Both the position numbers and the translations under genes were made by a program. Positions 35,201-48,098 of a stretch of 64,000 nucleotides of DNA are shown piece by piece (position 1 is the first letter of the stretch; each line of letters starts with the position of its first letter). Source of the stretch: Labia minor (taxonomy: Eukaryota > Arthropoda > Insecta > Dermaptera > Spongiphoridae); the NCBI GenBank assembly GCA_963082975.1, contig OY720345.1:80073034-80137033 (forward strand), in the 5' to 3' direction. Under the pieces are notes generated by a model. That model was given only the letters and a program-made list of their open reading frames with translations, made no database searches and had not been told where the DNA came from.

Positions 35201-37850
35201 TTAGATGGTATTACTTGCAGTTTTAAATATCTACATAAAATGAATATTTATGTCATATACTTACTTATATTGGTCCAAAATTCATGCAAAAAATTATTTT
35301 GATAGAAAATTTAATTATTTTTTGCGTGAATTTTAGACCAATATAATTATGTATATTAACTAAAATAGGTATTATTTCATTGTATATTAATGAAAATTAC
35401 CTGAATAAGTGAGGGTTCTTCAGGATCCCAGAAATGGTTAATTAAATATCTATCATCTGGTATTAATATTTCATGTATAACATCCGATTCAATGTCCCAT
35501 ATATAAAGTTTTGGATCTGGTTGAAAAACAGTATTTGCAACAGTAATAGCAACTCTCGATCCGGTAGCATTAATTTTTGCTTGAATAACTTCGCCAAAAT
35601 CATTTATTCTATCACTTAATTGAGCTATAGCACGACCATGGGGTCGTGCTTCTCGTCGAGACAAATCCCATATACGGATTGACCCAGAAGTGTCAGATAT
35701 AATTAACCAAGGCCCATTGGATGATATATACATAGGCTCAGCAGTCTCAGATTCATTTCCAAAACCTAAACGTTGTTTAACTGTTCCTTGAAAAGTTCGG
35801 ATCTAAAAACAATTTATAAAACTTGTCAGAACATTCTATTTTTATTATTTATTCTTATTAGAAAAAATGTTTGATAGTTATCACATAATCAATCAATAAC
35901 AGCTACCTGTACAATTGAAGGATTTCCTGTTTCTAGAACCACAAGTGAACTTTCATGTACTATACAAGCCTGGGCACGAATATTAAAGGAACCAAGAGAT
36001 ATAGCACCTGTTGAATTAGCTCCTACTACTTGATAAATAATAATAGTATGTGGGCCCCAAACAGCTAAATGTTCACCATTTGAAGAAATTGTCAAACCAA
36101 GCACTTGTGGCTCAGTAAAATCAACATAGAGTCGTTTAAAATTTACTAAACATTCAACGGCAATTTTCGAAGCAGACACCTAAAACATTTAAATTAATAA
36201 AATAAACAAGAAGTTTTTTTAATAAATCGATTATAAATGATACCTGTACAGCTCCCACTCCTCCAGAATAAAAACTTAAAGGTTCTTGTGCTTTCAATAA
36301 ATGAACTGAGGAAATTGTATTGACAGCAAGAATTCGATCATCAGCACAAGCCCATGTTATAAATTTGACAGCCCCCCGGACGTGGCAACCCGGCAATCGA
36401 GTCCATTGAGATTCTAATTCTTCGCCTGCGACATTTACTACTTCTGAATCTACTTTTCCAGAATGTCTCCACATAGCTATTCCGCCAAGATTAGTCCCCG
36501 CGCATAAAATTCGACTTTTATCATTATAAGCAATATGTGTCAAAGTTTCTGAAGGAGTTGCTCCAGTATTAGAAAGAGTAGAAATCTGAAATGAAATATT
36601 TTTTCATTAGGAAATTTGAAAATTCAACAACCATATAAATAAATAATACTTTTATAGGTTCCAAAACATAATTTTCTCCAGAATCAAGATGCCAAACCCG
36701 AAGTGCAATTTCTCCTGTACAAACAGCAATGCGATCTTCTCCGCACGAGCACATCCAAGAGTCTTGTACTCTTCCAGTTAATTTTACTTTTGTTATTTCT
36801 CGTAAATTAGTTCCTGATTCATCAATGATTTCCATTTGACAGACATGCAATTTATCTGTCAATACTAATAAGTGCCCTGCATTGTGAAGAGTAGGACGCA
36901 TAAGGATTTGTCGAATGAAAGATCCTTCAGTACTCATTACCTAATATAGAAAATATTTTAAATTAGTTTTCTTTTTAAAATCACTTGAAAAATTGAAATT
37001 TAAGGATTAGTTTTTTTATGTCATTCGTAGGATACCTGTTTACAATTGCCCTCCGATGCAACATGGTATATTCCACCTAATGCAGTTCCCAAATAAAAAT
37101 CTAAAAGTTCATTTCCTGGACCTGAACCAGAAATCCTTGAGCCTGGGCCTGCAGTTCGAGGTCGCCAATTTGTAAACAAATCTAAAGCTTTTGGATCTCC
37201 TTCTACAGCGGCTTTTGCCAACCCGGGAAGATCATCCCCACCACCTAACAAACGAGGAGACATTTTTCTCCGAAATGTTATTTCAGTAATAGAATCATTG
37301 ATATCATGATGGAAAACGATAAGTAAATTTCCTCGAGGATCAACCTTCCAAGCAACACAAGATCCCATCTTAAAAAAACATCAATTTATTGTAAATTAAT
37401 TCAAAATAATTATAATAGAGATATTTTTAAAAAGAAATAAAAAGTATTTTATATATTTACAGAATCTGCAGAAACCATCCGGTTCCCTTGCTCGCTCCAT
37501 TGTAGAATAGTAATTGGTCCCTGATGGGGTGATTGTACAGACACTAAATCGCGTTCACCTGCCCATGTCGATATCTCACCATTTTCCCAACCAATAATTA
37601 GTAATTTTCTTGTTGGATGCCAACTCAAACTTGTAGATTGAGCTATTGGATTTTTAGGCCATGCTACATCTTGAATAGCCTCTCCGAGGTCATCTACAAC
37701 TACAACAACACCTCCTCCTAAATCGCCACCGTGAGAAGCTGTCGCAAGAAGAGGTAATCGGCGATGCCATATCAAAGATGTATATACTGATATTGAATCA
37801 GTGGATAATCCTGAAGGGCTTTGTATTTTATAATCCAAAAATAAAGACAT
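26232..37850 (-). CDS. IFT140: intraflagellar transport protein 140 (IFT-A complex)
   Basis: Scaffold of the IFT-A complex, which drives retrograde transport and membrane-protein entry in cilia; in insects needed in ciliated sensory neurons. 17 exons: 37850-37461, 37368-37036, 36940-36650, 36585-36244, 36179-35907, 35802-35401, 35065-34808, 34744-34655, 34405-34127, 33451-33299, 33089-32883, 28899-28640, 28252-28080, 27957-27701, 27485-27312, 27168-26913, 26599-26232. They sum to 4506 nt, 1501 aa (human protein 1462 aa). Residues about 1-650 form WD40 propellers ([43 protein letters not shown]); about 700-1440 form TPR-like helices ([38 protein letters not shown]). The tail is acidic. All junction phases agree. 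TTTATT at 26214 gives a polyadenylation signal. Intron 11 (about 4 kb) holds another gene and repeats. Confidence 0.97.
29213..29846 (-). mobile_element. MULE-linked family copy (longest form without ORF)
   Basis: From ACCGACCGAC at 29213 to the inverted left end TGGTCACAGGTCAACTTATT near 29846, 634 bp. It includes the CCGTCCGTCCGTCTGTCCG run at 29349-29368. No ORF. Confidence 0.75.
30041..30256 (-). mobile_element. MULE-linked family, partial copy
   Basis: Repeats the last 200 bp of the preceding copy, from AGCCTGGTCTTACATATAT to CAGGTCAACTTATTTT, with an expanded TATA tract. Confidence 0.7.
31509..32567 (+). CDS. unidentified protein nested in an IFT140 intron
   Basis: Two exons, 31509-32180 and 32310-32567, 309 aa. 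The start has a good context (AAACATGG). The intron is 129 nt with donor GTAAGT and acceptor TTTTTTAG and is phase 0; reading through it would shift to an AT-driven tail. The N-terminal 220 residues are very basic (Lys/Asn/Ser-rich, with [15 protein letters not shown] near the start and EKSSQTD near residue 185). The C-terminal 50 residues are strongly acidic ([18 protein letters not shown]). No signal peptide, membrane span or known domain. I do not recognise a family. It runs opposite to its host gene, so it needs its own promoter; a TATATATA stretch ends about 20 bp upstream. It looks fast-evolving and intrinsically disordered. Confidence 0.72.
33452..34126. other. IFT140 intron 9, less AT-rich insert
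   Basis: About 33510-33970 is closer to balanced base content than other introns. No transposon ends and no recognisable protein in six frames. Confidence 0.4.
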
Positions 37851-38276
37851 TTTTATATAATTTTATTAAAATACATTTTCTCCTGACAATCACATGAGAA
37901 ATTAAAAACAAAAACATTGGAGAATGGCATTTACAATTTTAAGTGAAGATAGCTTTGATTAGTAAAAAATGTCAAATATTAAAAATTAAATATGAATTTA
38001 AAATATCTTTTAATATATATTTCTTATAAAAATTATATATCCAATTGCTTCTTTAAGTATTAAATTTAAATATGTTATCATACAAATTTAAAAAGAATTT
38101 CATAAAAATAACAACATTGATGTTAATAATTTCACAAATGTTTTATATCAAAATACCACATGACTATGACAAATCTTATCAATTATACTTTCAAATTTCT
38201 GTTTATCATTTGATTTGTAAAGAAAACTAAATATTTTTCATTGTATAGTTTTTTTATTTAATTTTTGTATAAGAAA
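37851..38276. promoter_or_regulatory. bidirectional promoter region of IFT140 and the CLC gene
   Basis: Only 426 bp separate the two divergent start codons, so both promoters and 5' UTRs share it. It is AT-rich. By eye I find no clear RFX X-box (expected for cilium genes) and no CLEAR-type GTCACGTGAC (known for lysosomal genes in vertebrates). Confidence 0.6.
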
Positions 38277-41200
38277 ATGTTACGACAAAGAAGTGAAGAT
38301 AAAGATGAAGAAGAAGAACCCCTTGTTGGTGGAGATTCTTTTTTGACAGATTATGGAACTTCCTCTCGTAAACTCCAAGTATTTCCTCATTTTAAATATA
38401 GAAAACTGAACTCTTAAATAAAAAAAAATGATATACATTTATAAATTAATAATACTTAAATAAATTTATTACATGTTTTTTTTAATTTAGTTTAAATTTA
38501 ATTCTTTTTCTGAATATTGAATTTATATTAAAATATATAAATTTATATTTTCAGGTCTCAAAGTCAATAAATACAGAAAATGTAGAAACAGAAACTGACC
38601 CAACTGGATTGACACAATCTGTAGATTCAATCAAAATACCTGCTGGATCATTAAATGTCCTCAATGCACGATATGAGTCTCTTGATTATGACACTTGTGA
38701 AAATCATCTTCTTCTTGATGAAGAACGGACCAAAGGATATCCTTTTGTCATGAAGAAAAATCTAATGAGATGGGTTATATTTCTTATGATTGGAATTATC
38801 ACAGCCATAATAGGATGTTTAATTGATATTTGTATTGAAGAATTATCTAATATCAAATATAAAACTCTTAGTGAATGTATCCTTTATAAAAGCTTTATAA
38901 AAACTATCCTATAATATTGATTTTTAAATATTTTTTTTCATTTATTAATTTATTGTATTAAATTTCCAATATATAACTTATAGATATGGATCATTGCATG
39001 AGTGAACATTGTTTATATATCCCATATCTTCTATGGACAGCATTTAATGGTATTCCTGTTATGATAGGTTCCATTCTTGTAGCCTTCGTTGAGGTATATT
39101 GATATTTATTTTTTTCTATTTATTATATTATGCATTTCAACTTAGTTTATATAATTCATTATTTTTATTTTTATAAATAAAATACTAAACTTTTTATATA
39201 AAAAGAGATTAAATATTATTAAATATTAAAAAAATTATATTTTTAACCAACTAAAATAAACTTTATATTAAACATATATATTTTATATTTTCTAATTAGA
39301 GCTTAAAATTTAAATTTGCATGTTCTTTATCAATATAGATAATTTAAATATTTTCTACTTTTTTTAGCCAATTGCCGCTGGTTCTGGAATCCCCCAAGTT
39401 AAATGTTATTTAAATGGTGTAAATATTCCACGAGTTGTAAGAATAAGAACATTAATTGTTAAAGTATTAGGCGTTATTGGATCAGTAGTAGGTGGTCTAG
39501 CTGGTGGAAAAGAAGGTCCAATGGTCCATAGTGGTGCGATCGTTGCGGCCGGAATCAGTCAAGGAAAAAGCACTACTTTTAAAAAAGATTTCAAATTATT
39601 TCAATATTTTCGAGAAGATCATGAAAAACGTGATTTCGTATCTGGAGGAGCAGCAGCTGGTGTGGCAGCTGCTTTTGGAGCACCTGTTGGAGGAGTGCTT
39701 TTCAGCCTTGAGGAAGGAACATCTTTCTGGAATCAATCACTAACATGGAGAATCTTTTTTGCTTCTTGTGTTTCAACATTTACATTAAATCTTGTAAATA
39801 TTTAAATAGTCCAATATTAATTGTAAAGCTATTGTTATTTTTGACACTTTATCATGAATGCATGGTTCAATATTTATTAAAATAATCTCGTATATTTAAT
39901 AAAAAGATAAATAACTTTTATAAATAATTTATATAATCTCAATCTTTTACTAGTGTGTAATTTATCATAATTAATTTTAATTATAACTTAATATTTATAA
40001 CTTGACTAACCTTGATAATAAATGAAAAAATGTAGTGATCTACAAAAACACTTATTTTAAATAAATTAACAGATATGATCTACTATATTTTCTTTAGTTA
40101 TTATCTTCATATCATGGACATCCTGGAGAATTAAGTTATGCTGGTTTACTTAATTTTGGCCAATTCGATCCACTAACAATTTCATATACTTTTCAAGAAC
40201 TACCAGTATTTATGTTTATGGGAGCTATTGGTGGCCTTAGTGGATCACTTTTTAATTATATCAATTTTCATTTAACTGTTTTTAGAATTCGTTATATTAG
40301 ATCACGATTTCTTAAGGTAATTAAAAAATGTTTAATTCAATCACAGTTTAATATTTTAAAATTATTCAATTTAGATTAATAAAGTGATTTTTTTATTCTT
40401 TTTGAATTTAATTTAAATATTTCAATTCTTTTATAGGTCATTGAAGCAACTTTAGTTGCCATATCTACCGCCACATTAGGCTTTCTCATGATCTATTCCT
40501 TAGATGATTGTCGCCCACTTGGACAAGATCCTACTCGATCTCCTGTTCAAATGACTTGCGGAGATGGCGAATATAGTGCTATTGGAGCTATATGGTAGTA
40601 ATATTTATTTTAATTTTTAATTAATTTTATTAAAAGCAATTTTTTTTTAAATATCTTTTTAAATATAAAATAAAATTGTTTAACAATCCTCTTTAAATTA
40701 TTCATATAACATTATTATTAGGAATTTATAAAAAGAAATTCTTTTAAATTTCATTATGAACTTGGATATATAATTTTTATAAAAGTTATTTAAGTATTAT
40801 TCATTTAAAAATTAGATTGTGAAAAATTTTATTCTTTAAAATATCTATTTTTTTAGGTTTCAAACTCCAGAAGCAAGTGTTCGTAGTTTATTCCATGATC
40901 CTACTGGTTCTCATAAGCCTTTAACATTATCTGTGTTTTTCATCTTTTATTATCTTCTAAGTATTTGGACATACGGACTATCCGTATCTTCTGGTTTATT
41001 TATTCCATCTCTTTTAACTGGTGCCGCTTGGGGTCGACTGATTGGAGTGGCAATGCAAGCGATGTTTCCAAATGTGTGATAATTTTAGATAGTTACTTTT
41101 TTAATTTGACTTATATTCCCTTCTTTATTTTCCTTTTTTAGGCTGGTTTAGATGCTGGTAAATATGCTTTAGTAGGAGCAGCAGCGCAATTAGGTGGCGT

Positions 41201-42443
41201 CGTTCGTATGACAATTTCACTTACCGTGATTCTTATTGAAGCAACTGGGAACATTACATTTGGTCTTCCTTTAATGTTAACATTAATGGTAGCTAAATGG
41301 GTGGGAGATTTTTATAATGAAGGGATTTATGATATTCATATTCAATTAAGCGGCGTTCCAATTTTACCATGGGAACCTCCACCATTAAGCACTACTGTTT
41401 ATGCAAGTGAGGTAAATAATTCATTTTTATCGAATGTAAAATAAATATATCAGTGCTGAAGAGATGGCTGATGAAAATTAAGATTTTCTTAAATTAATCA
41501 TTATGAAACATACAAGTGTCTTTTAGAACTAATTTTGGTACTTTATAAATTTATTTAATTCTTTGTTTAGGTAATGAGTCATCCTGTAGTTACTTTAAAA
41601 ACAATTGAACGAGTTAGTACTATTGTTCAACTTTTAAAGGAAGAAACTTACAATGGATTTCCTGTAGTTGATCCAGAACCATCAACCTCATTAATTCATA
41701 CTTCTAAACATTCTAAGGTAATTAAATGTGTAGTTTTTATTCTCCCAATTAGTTTATGACACATAAATTACAAATAAATGATAAATGTAATATATTGAAG
41801 TTACTTATATTAAAAACTGTTTTTTATATTATTAAATATTATTCTTTAATTATTTTTTTAAAATACACAAAATTCAATCTTTATTATTTTAGATACGACA
41901 TTTTGAAACTCTTCGAGGTTTAATTCTTCGATCACAATTAATTGTACTTTTAAAAAATAAAGTATTTAATGAAACCGCGGATATTTGGACCTTTCGAAAA
42001 TTATCCATATGCATGTTCAGAGATGAATATCCAAGATATCCTACAATTCAAGTAATCCTTTTTCATTAATTTTGTTATAGAATTTTTATGCTTCATTATT
42101 AAATTTTTTTCAGGATTTAGATATTTTACCAGTGGAATTGAATTATACAATAGATTTAAGACCGTTTTTAAATCCATCTCCATATACTGTACAGCATGTA
42201 AGTAATTGAAACTTATTGTTCATTTCTTGAAAAATTCACTCTAATTTATTTTTGTTTTAGTCAACATCTCTACCACGATTATTTCGTTTATTTCGAGCTC
42301 TTGGTCTACGTCATCTTGTTGTTGTAAATGATACGAATCAAGTTGTTGGAATTGTTACAAGAAAAGATCTTGCACGATATAGAGTTTGGCTTCATAGAGG
42401 TCGAATGGGAGTTGATCAACTATTTATTTCTGAACAAATTTAA
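38277..42443 (+). CDS. ClC-7: CLC-7-type lysosomal chloride/proton antiporter
   Basis: Exchanges 2 Cl- for 1 H+ across lysosomal or late-endosomal membrane. 12 exons: 38277-38378, 38555-38876, 38984-39093, 39368-39793, 40098-40316, 40437-40594, 40857-41073, 41142-41411, 41571-41717, 41893-42051, 42114-42197, 42261-42443; 2397 nt, 798 aa (mammalian CLC-7 about 805). The cytosolic N-terminus has EEEEPLVGG; then come the membrane core with [15 protein letters not shown] (gating Glu) and [11 protein letters not shown] (Glu region of the proton path), and two CBS domains ([13 protein letters not shown]... and PSPYTV...[18 protein letters not shown]). It ends TRKDLARYR plus a short tail. Both glutamates mark an exchanger, not a channel. 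It resembles CLC-7 more than CLC-6 throughout ([21 protein letters not shown]). AATAAA lies about 180 bp downstream. Insects have one CLC-6/7 group member called ClC-b in Drosophila. Confidence 0.96.
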
Positions 42444-44143
42444 AATTCCCATGTACATAACCAAAGAGTGCTTTAAATTATATAACAGTACATATATTGA
42501 TTTATAAAAGATGTTTATAATTTCGCTTTGTGATATAATATAAAGACATTTTTTCATATTTAATGTATATATAAACAACATACTAGTATAATATTTTTTT
42601 TTAATATAAATAACATATTTAAATAAAATATATATAAAATCTTTATTTATTATTATCTTATAAGTATATTGGAAATTCTTCCATGATTTCACTCACCAAC
42701 AAAATACAATATGGCAAAAAAAAATCTAAGTATTATGGTGGACGGATGATTTAAATATATTAGGAGATTCGGAAAAATCCATTATAGGTAGTATAAAAAA
42801 TTGATAAACCCAAGAAAGAAATTAAGACTCAAAAATAATAGTATTAAGACAAAATATTTATTATCAGAGAGAAATAAAATATAGAAAACCTGAAATATAT
42901 TAATGAAAGAATCATTTAAGTAATTTTTGTTAACGATGATAAGCGTTCTGACTCATTTTACTTGTATTGATATCCGAATAGCGCTCATTGACGTTATTAA
43001 TAAATACACCAATATGCGCTGTTTATTTACTTTAAGTACGGGTGACATGCGTCCAAGGCGGTCGACATTGTGAATTATACCCGTCCCGAAAGGGTTAAAT
43101 TCCTGCAAGTTTTTATGTAAAGTAGTGTTAAGTATGCTAAATCGCACAAATGAAAGCAAACATTTTGTTGAACTTTTGCAAATCATACTCAACATTAACT
43201 AACATAAAAACTTGCAAATATTTAAGAAGAAATTCGAATAGTCATATTGTATTTCGTATAAAATTAGGCTAAAATTTATAAATCCCACTACGTTCAAATA
43301 TCACATTAAAAATTTATTAATTTTTCAAATTTTAATTGAAGATTTAAGTAATAAGTAATTTAAGTTATTGTTCATAAATGTCATTTGAAATTTTTGTTCT
43401 TCGTATCATTTATGGCCAGGAAGAAGGATGATATCACTGGAGAATGGCGGAGACTACATAACGTGGAATCATAGGTAAGGTGATAAAATCTAGAAGGTCG
43501 CGTAGTTAAAAGATTAGCGAGAAAAACTTGTATGTCGGGAGAACAATTGGTAAGTGACTTGTTCGTAGATTAGGGAGCTGATAGACAGATAATATAAAAA
43601 GAGATCGTGAGGGAGTTGAAAGAGAATAGAAGTTCAGAATAGAGATGATTAGAGAAATGTGGTTGTTGCGGTCAAGAATTTTTGATAAAAATTTTATTGA
43701 TAAAAAAATTTGTCTAGATTATAGTGATAAAGAAAAAATTCCTCTAAATCCTAATGGCTATAAAAAAATATGGTTCTATTTTCAGCAAAAATACTATTAT
43801 TATTTAAAGAGATTGATTAAAATAAGAAATTCTGTTATTAACAAAAAATCTCTTTTATATTTTGATATATTTTATTTATATTTTTAATGTTGAAGATTTT
43901 TTCCCTTTGATTCTCTAGGATCAATAAAATTCTGGATCTAAAAATTAAATGATTAATGTAGTTAACTTGAAATGAAATGAAGACAAAACAAAATAATAAA
44001 TATTTTTTTTTAATTTAAATATACAGAAATTATGATACTATATACTGTATATATAATTACTAATTATTTATTAAAATTCACGTTTATACATATATATAAA
44101 TGTTTTGAAAAAATAGATTCCTTTTATATGTAATTTTTAAAGC
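42444..44143. other. intergenic DNA with repeat fragments
   Basis: 43036-43094 is bounded by TTAA and carries ACGGGT in both orientations, hinting at a piggyBac-like MITE. GCAAGTTTTTATGT (43107) and its complement (near 43205) form an inverted pair. Around 43413-43470 MARKKDDITGEWRRLHN reads like a LINE endonuclease/RT scrap. Near 43658 a short repeat shared with 3827 occurs. No host gene. Confidence 0.4.
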
Positions 44144-44803
44144 TCAAATATTAATTTTTTTTGGTGGAAGTATTTGAAATCTCATTTCAATTCCTTTTTG
44201 ACGTTTCTGAACAATTCTTCCTAAATCTCCTATGCTTGTTTCTATTAATTTGTATACATTTTCCTGTAATAAAAATAAATTGAAATTCTAATAATTATAA
44301 AAATATTAGTTACTTACTGATTCATTTAATCCTGAAATGGTTATTTTAACTTCTTGATTTTTTCCCAACCATTTGATTATATTTTTTATTTTTGAATCGA
44401 GATCATTTTTACCAATTTTTTCAGACAAATTAAGTTGCTTTTCTTTGTAATTATTCTTAGAATCAACTTGAATAGATTTTTCTGACTTTTGGTATTTATT
44501 TAAAAGCTTAAATAGAGGTTTATCACTATTGGAATTTGAATCTTCAAGTTTAATTAATTTTAAATTCCTACGATCGGCCAATCTTTTCGCTTCTTCTAAA
44601 GTTGTAACTGTGATGTTGGTGTCATCCGAAAGAAGTTTAATTTTCGGTATGGGGACTGTTTTTTTAGTTGTTTTTCCTGTTTTTTCATTATTGTTCTCTT
44701 TGAATTCTTTTGAATAACTTTTTAAAGAATTGAATAAAGGACTATTGAAGCCTATAAAATTATTAATTATTATTCGAGGAACGTATTTAGAATAAATCCA
44801 CAT
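44144..44803 (-). CDS. MTIF3: mitochondrial translation initiation factor IF-3
   Basis: Binds the mitochondrial small ribosomal subunit, keeps the subunits apart and helps start-codon selection. Two exons, 44803-44318 and 44263-44144, 606 nt, 201 aa, joined in phase 0 (donor GTAAGT, acceptor TTACAG). The N-terminus MWIYSKYVPRIIINNFIGFN fits a mitochondrial presequence. The IF3 N-domain is seen in VPIPKIKLLSDDTNITVTTL followed by EEAKRLADRRNLKLIKLED. The C-domain is short and diverged (ITISGLNESENVYKLIETSI; EMRFQILPPK). The family is usually longer (about 280 aa in human), but insect forms are compact and variable. Divergent from small Maf, 1.4 kb away. Confidence 0.88.
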
Positions 44804-45243
44804 TCTAGATGTATTAGATCAAAATGTGAAGTTAAATTGATATTCTTATTAATAGGTTATATTCATTTCAAAAATTTACGATAAATATTAATTCTAAATA
44901 ATTTTCATTTAGTAATTACAATCTTTATGAATATTTGCAGTAATTTTTGTGTGTAATAACTGGTAATAACATTACAATGATTCAAATTTTAGTCTTGCTG
45001 ACATGGTGCATGGAGCGCAGTTCAAAATTGGTACTAATCGTACTAATGTTAAGGATGCTCTGTGGTAATAATGTAAGGCGAGAAACGATTTTTTGTCATA
45101 ACATATCGGTATATAAAAAAAAATCGTTTTTTTTTTCCTTTGTGCCAATTTTGGACTGCGCCTATGTTCTTTAAAAAAATATTTGCAAAATAGCAATGAA
45201 ATTATTTCTTATTTCACCATTAGCTCTTTCATCTTAATCACAT

Positions 45244-45276
<33 letters not shown>

Positions 45277-45789
45277 AAGCTCTTAAATTATTGATTGATA
45301 ATAAATATACTTGTTTGAAAGTTTTTAAAACCATTAATACTTTTATCATTTTTCCAGTCTAATTTTTCTATTTTTATAATTATAAATTTTTATACTTGAT
45401 TAATATAATTTATTTAATGTGTCATTTCAGCCTATTATTTAATTTATATATATTTATATTATGATTGAAATACTTAACAGTAATTATATTATATTATTTA
45501 CATATTAAATTATTTTAATATATCTCAATATTATAATTTATATTTTTTTATTAAGGAGGTCCAATTCAATTCATTATAAGGTAAAATATCGAAAATCGAA
45601 GTAAAGATATTAATTGAGAAATAAATAGATTACCAATTCTATAAATTAAAAAATAATTTGATTTAACATAAACTTTTAGATACCAAAGAATTTTTTTAAA
45701 AAATTGTAAATTTCAGAATCAACTATTATTAAATCGCACAGTATATAAATAAGACTAGAATATCGTGGTCTCTGAAATGTAATAATGGC
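44804..45789. other. intergenic DNA between IF-3 and small Maf
   Basis: An imperfect inverted repeat links GAGCGCAGTTCAAAATTGG (45014) with CCAATTTTGGACTGCGCC (45147). The rest is AT-rich with a (TA)n tract at 45253-45276. Confidence 0.5.
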
Positions 45790-46085
45790 TAGGGACACGA
45801 TAACGAAAGGCTAAGTATCGATTCTTCGATAGTATCGGACCAAAAAGTATAGGTATCGGAAAAAAGCTTAGTCCAGAAAACGTTTGATTTTTTTTTAAGA
45901 CTCAAATTGAAAAAAGTACGCTGCAAGGTGCGCTGAGTACCTGTTAGATACTTTTTTCGATACCACAGGTATGGGTATCTATGCTGTACTAGTATCGGAA
46001 GTTAAAGTATTGAGTACAAGAATCGATGGTATCGGAAGCAAAGTATCGATACTCCGATAGTATCGAAGTATCGTTAGTGTCCTTA
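45790..46085. mobile_element. hAT-like MITE
   Basis: Inverted ends TAGGGACAC and TAAGGACAC, exact 8-bp target duplication ATAATGGC at 45782-45789 and 46086-46093, and many internal GTATCG/CGATAC motifs near the ends, as hAT elements have. 296 bp, non-coding. It sits about 150 bp before the small Maf start codon. Confidence 0.8.
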
Positions 46086-46231
46086 ATAATGGCAGCTTTT
46101 GCTGTCTATTAAACTGACATAAAAAAAAAATGATTCTACAATGACTAAGCATATTTCTTTATATTATATTGAGTTCCTTTTTCTGGATAGTTCTATCCAT
46201 TTCCTACTTTAATATATTTTAAAATCCAAAA

Positions 46232-47420
46232 ATGCCTGGCGACTCGAAAAAAAATGATAAAAAAGTATTTATATATAAGTAGACATAATATCAATTGACT
46301 TAATTTAATTGAATGAATTGTAGGCACCTCTATCTCCTGGACCAGTTCTTGATATCAGCGATGATGACCTCGTAACAATTTCTGTAAGAGATTTAAATCG
46401 TCAGTTGAAATTAAGAGGGTTAACAAGAGATGAGATTGTACGTATGAAACAACGCAGGAGAACTCTTAAAAATAGAGGTTATGCTGCAAGGTATTATATA
46501 GACAAATTCATTACTTTATCATATAATGTCAGTTTTGCTAAGTCAAATTATGGAAAATATGTCAATAATTTTGACATTGGAATTTTATTTTTTACATTAT
46601 AAAAAAATAGAATTCACTTTGATAACATCAGTAATCACAATTAACTAATTGTACATTACGTTAAAAAAACAAAATTGACAATATATTTAACAATCACATA
46701 TTCAATTTAGAAGACAAGAGTAATGAAGATTTTAAAATTTTTTTTAAAATATCTTTAAATTGAAGAAATGTTGAGAAATAAATATAGAATAAAGGGTTGT
46801 CAATTCTTAAAAAAATAGATTTGTATGTTAAAACGTGAAGATAAAGAAAGACTATTTATAATAAATAATTCTTGTTTCTTTGTTCAATTGGTTGTTGACC
46901 TATTAAAATATTTAATTTTTAGAATAATTAATTAGTTAAAATATATGTTAATGAATAAGCAATAAAAAAAAGTAATTTAGTCCTTTAATGTCAAAAGAAT
47001 TGCATTATAATATGAGGAATTTGTAAAATGAATAGATTATAAATAGGTCTGAACAAACCTTGGCTATATCCCAGTATATAACATTAAAATTAAAAGAAAT
47101 GGTTAATAAAAGGAAAAATTAATAATAAAAAACATTAAAAATTTTAAGTTTGATAATTGAGAAAAATTCTTCCATTGTGTCTACTCAATTGCTATTTCAT
47201 TTAAAAATTATTTTTTAGTTGCCGAATTAAACGAATCGAACAAAAAGATGGTCTAGAAATAGAAAAATCTCAAGAATATCGCGACATGGAAGCAATGCAA
47301 GATGATAATAATAGAATGCGAGATGAAGTCGATCAATTATATACTAAATATGAAGCACTGAAGAAATTTGCAGCATTAAAGAAAATTCATCTTCCTTCAG
47401 AGCTTGAAAGTTTAAATTGA
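46232..47420 (+). CDS. maf-S: small Maf bZIP transcription factor
   Basis: Dimer partner of CNC-type bZIP proteins at antioxidant/MARE sites; nuclear. Three exons, 46232-46264, 46324-46490 and 47219-47420, 402 nt, 133 aa. The extended homology region [20 protein letters not shown] is followed by the basic region [20 protein letters not shown] (the RGYAASCR signature is assembled across the second intron) and a leucine zipper with heptads to [13 protein letters not shown]. There is no transactivation domain, as expected for small Mafs, and the size is normal. Exon 1 codes only for a Lys-rich head, [17 protein letters not shown] motifs follow near 47584 and 47630. Confidence 0.95.
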
Positions 47421-48098
47421 TTTTTACTATATAGAATATCAATTTAAGTTTCCTAACTTAAAGTTAAATTATCTTTTATCTATCTATTTATCTATATCTA
47501 TATATATATATATTTATAAATATAGATATATATTTACCCTTATTTATATTTTTATATATCTAAATTAATATTAAGAGAAATAATAAATATTTAAAAATAT
47601 TTTAATCTAATGTTTGTTTTCTTTTGTTTTAATAAAAAAAAGTATATTTTTAAGGATTAACACATTTCAGATTTACAAATAATACATTAGATTTAATATA
47701 TAGTATATATGATATATATACATTAATAAAAAATACTTCAAAAATATGTATGTAATATCAAAACTAAAAAAAAATTTCGATTAAAAAATAACAACAGTCT
47801 TAAAATACAATTTTAATTAAATAATAAGAAAAAAATTAAAATTAATTTATCCCATTCTATAATTTATCTAATTTAGCAATAAAATATACATTATCTGTCA
47901 ATATACATAATTTAATAATTAATAGTAAATGTGTACATTAAATTATTTAAATTCATATTGAGTTCATAATAAATAATGATCATATATTTTATTAATTAAA
48001 ACATTGAAAAACAAATAAATATTGAGTAATGGCGTGTTTAGTAACGTAATTATCAGTTTTGTATTTATTAAAGCTTTTGTGGTTATTTTGATAATTAT
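47421..48098. other. AT-rich intergenic DNA
   Basis: 3' flank of small Maf with (TATC)n/(TA)n near 47475-47520; nothing else. Confidence 0.6.

Noticed and set aside
37851-38276. RFX X-box or CLEAR motif in the shared promoter
   Set aside because: Only partial matches such as CACATG; not better than chance by eye.
44947-45174. 75-codon frame upstream of IF-3
   Set aside because: Overlaps an inverted repeat and shows no domain.
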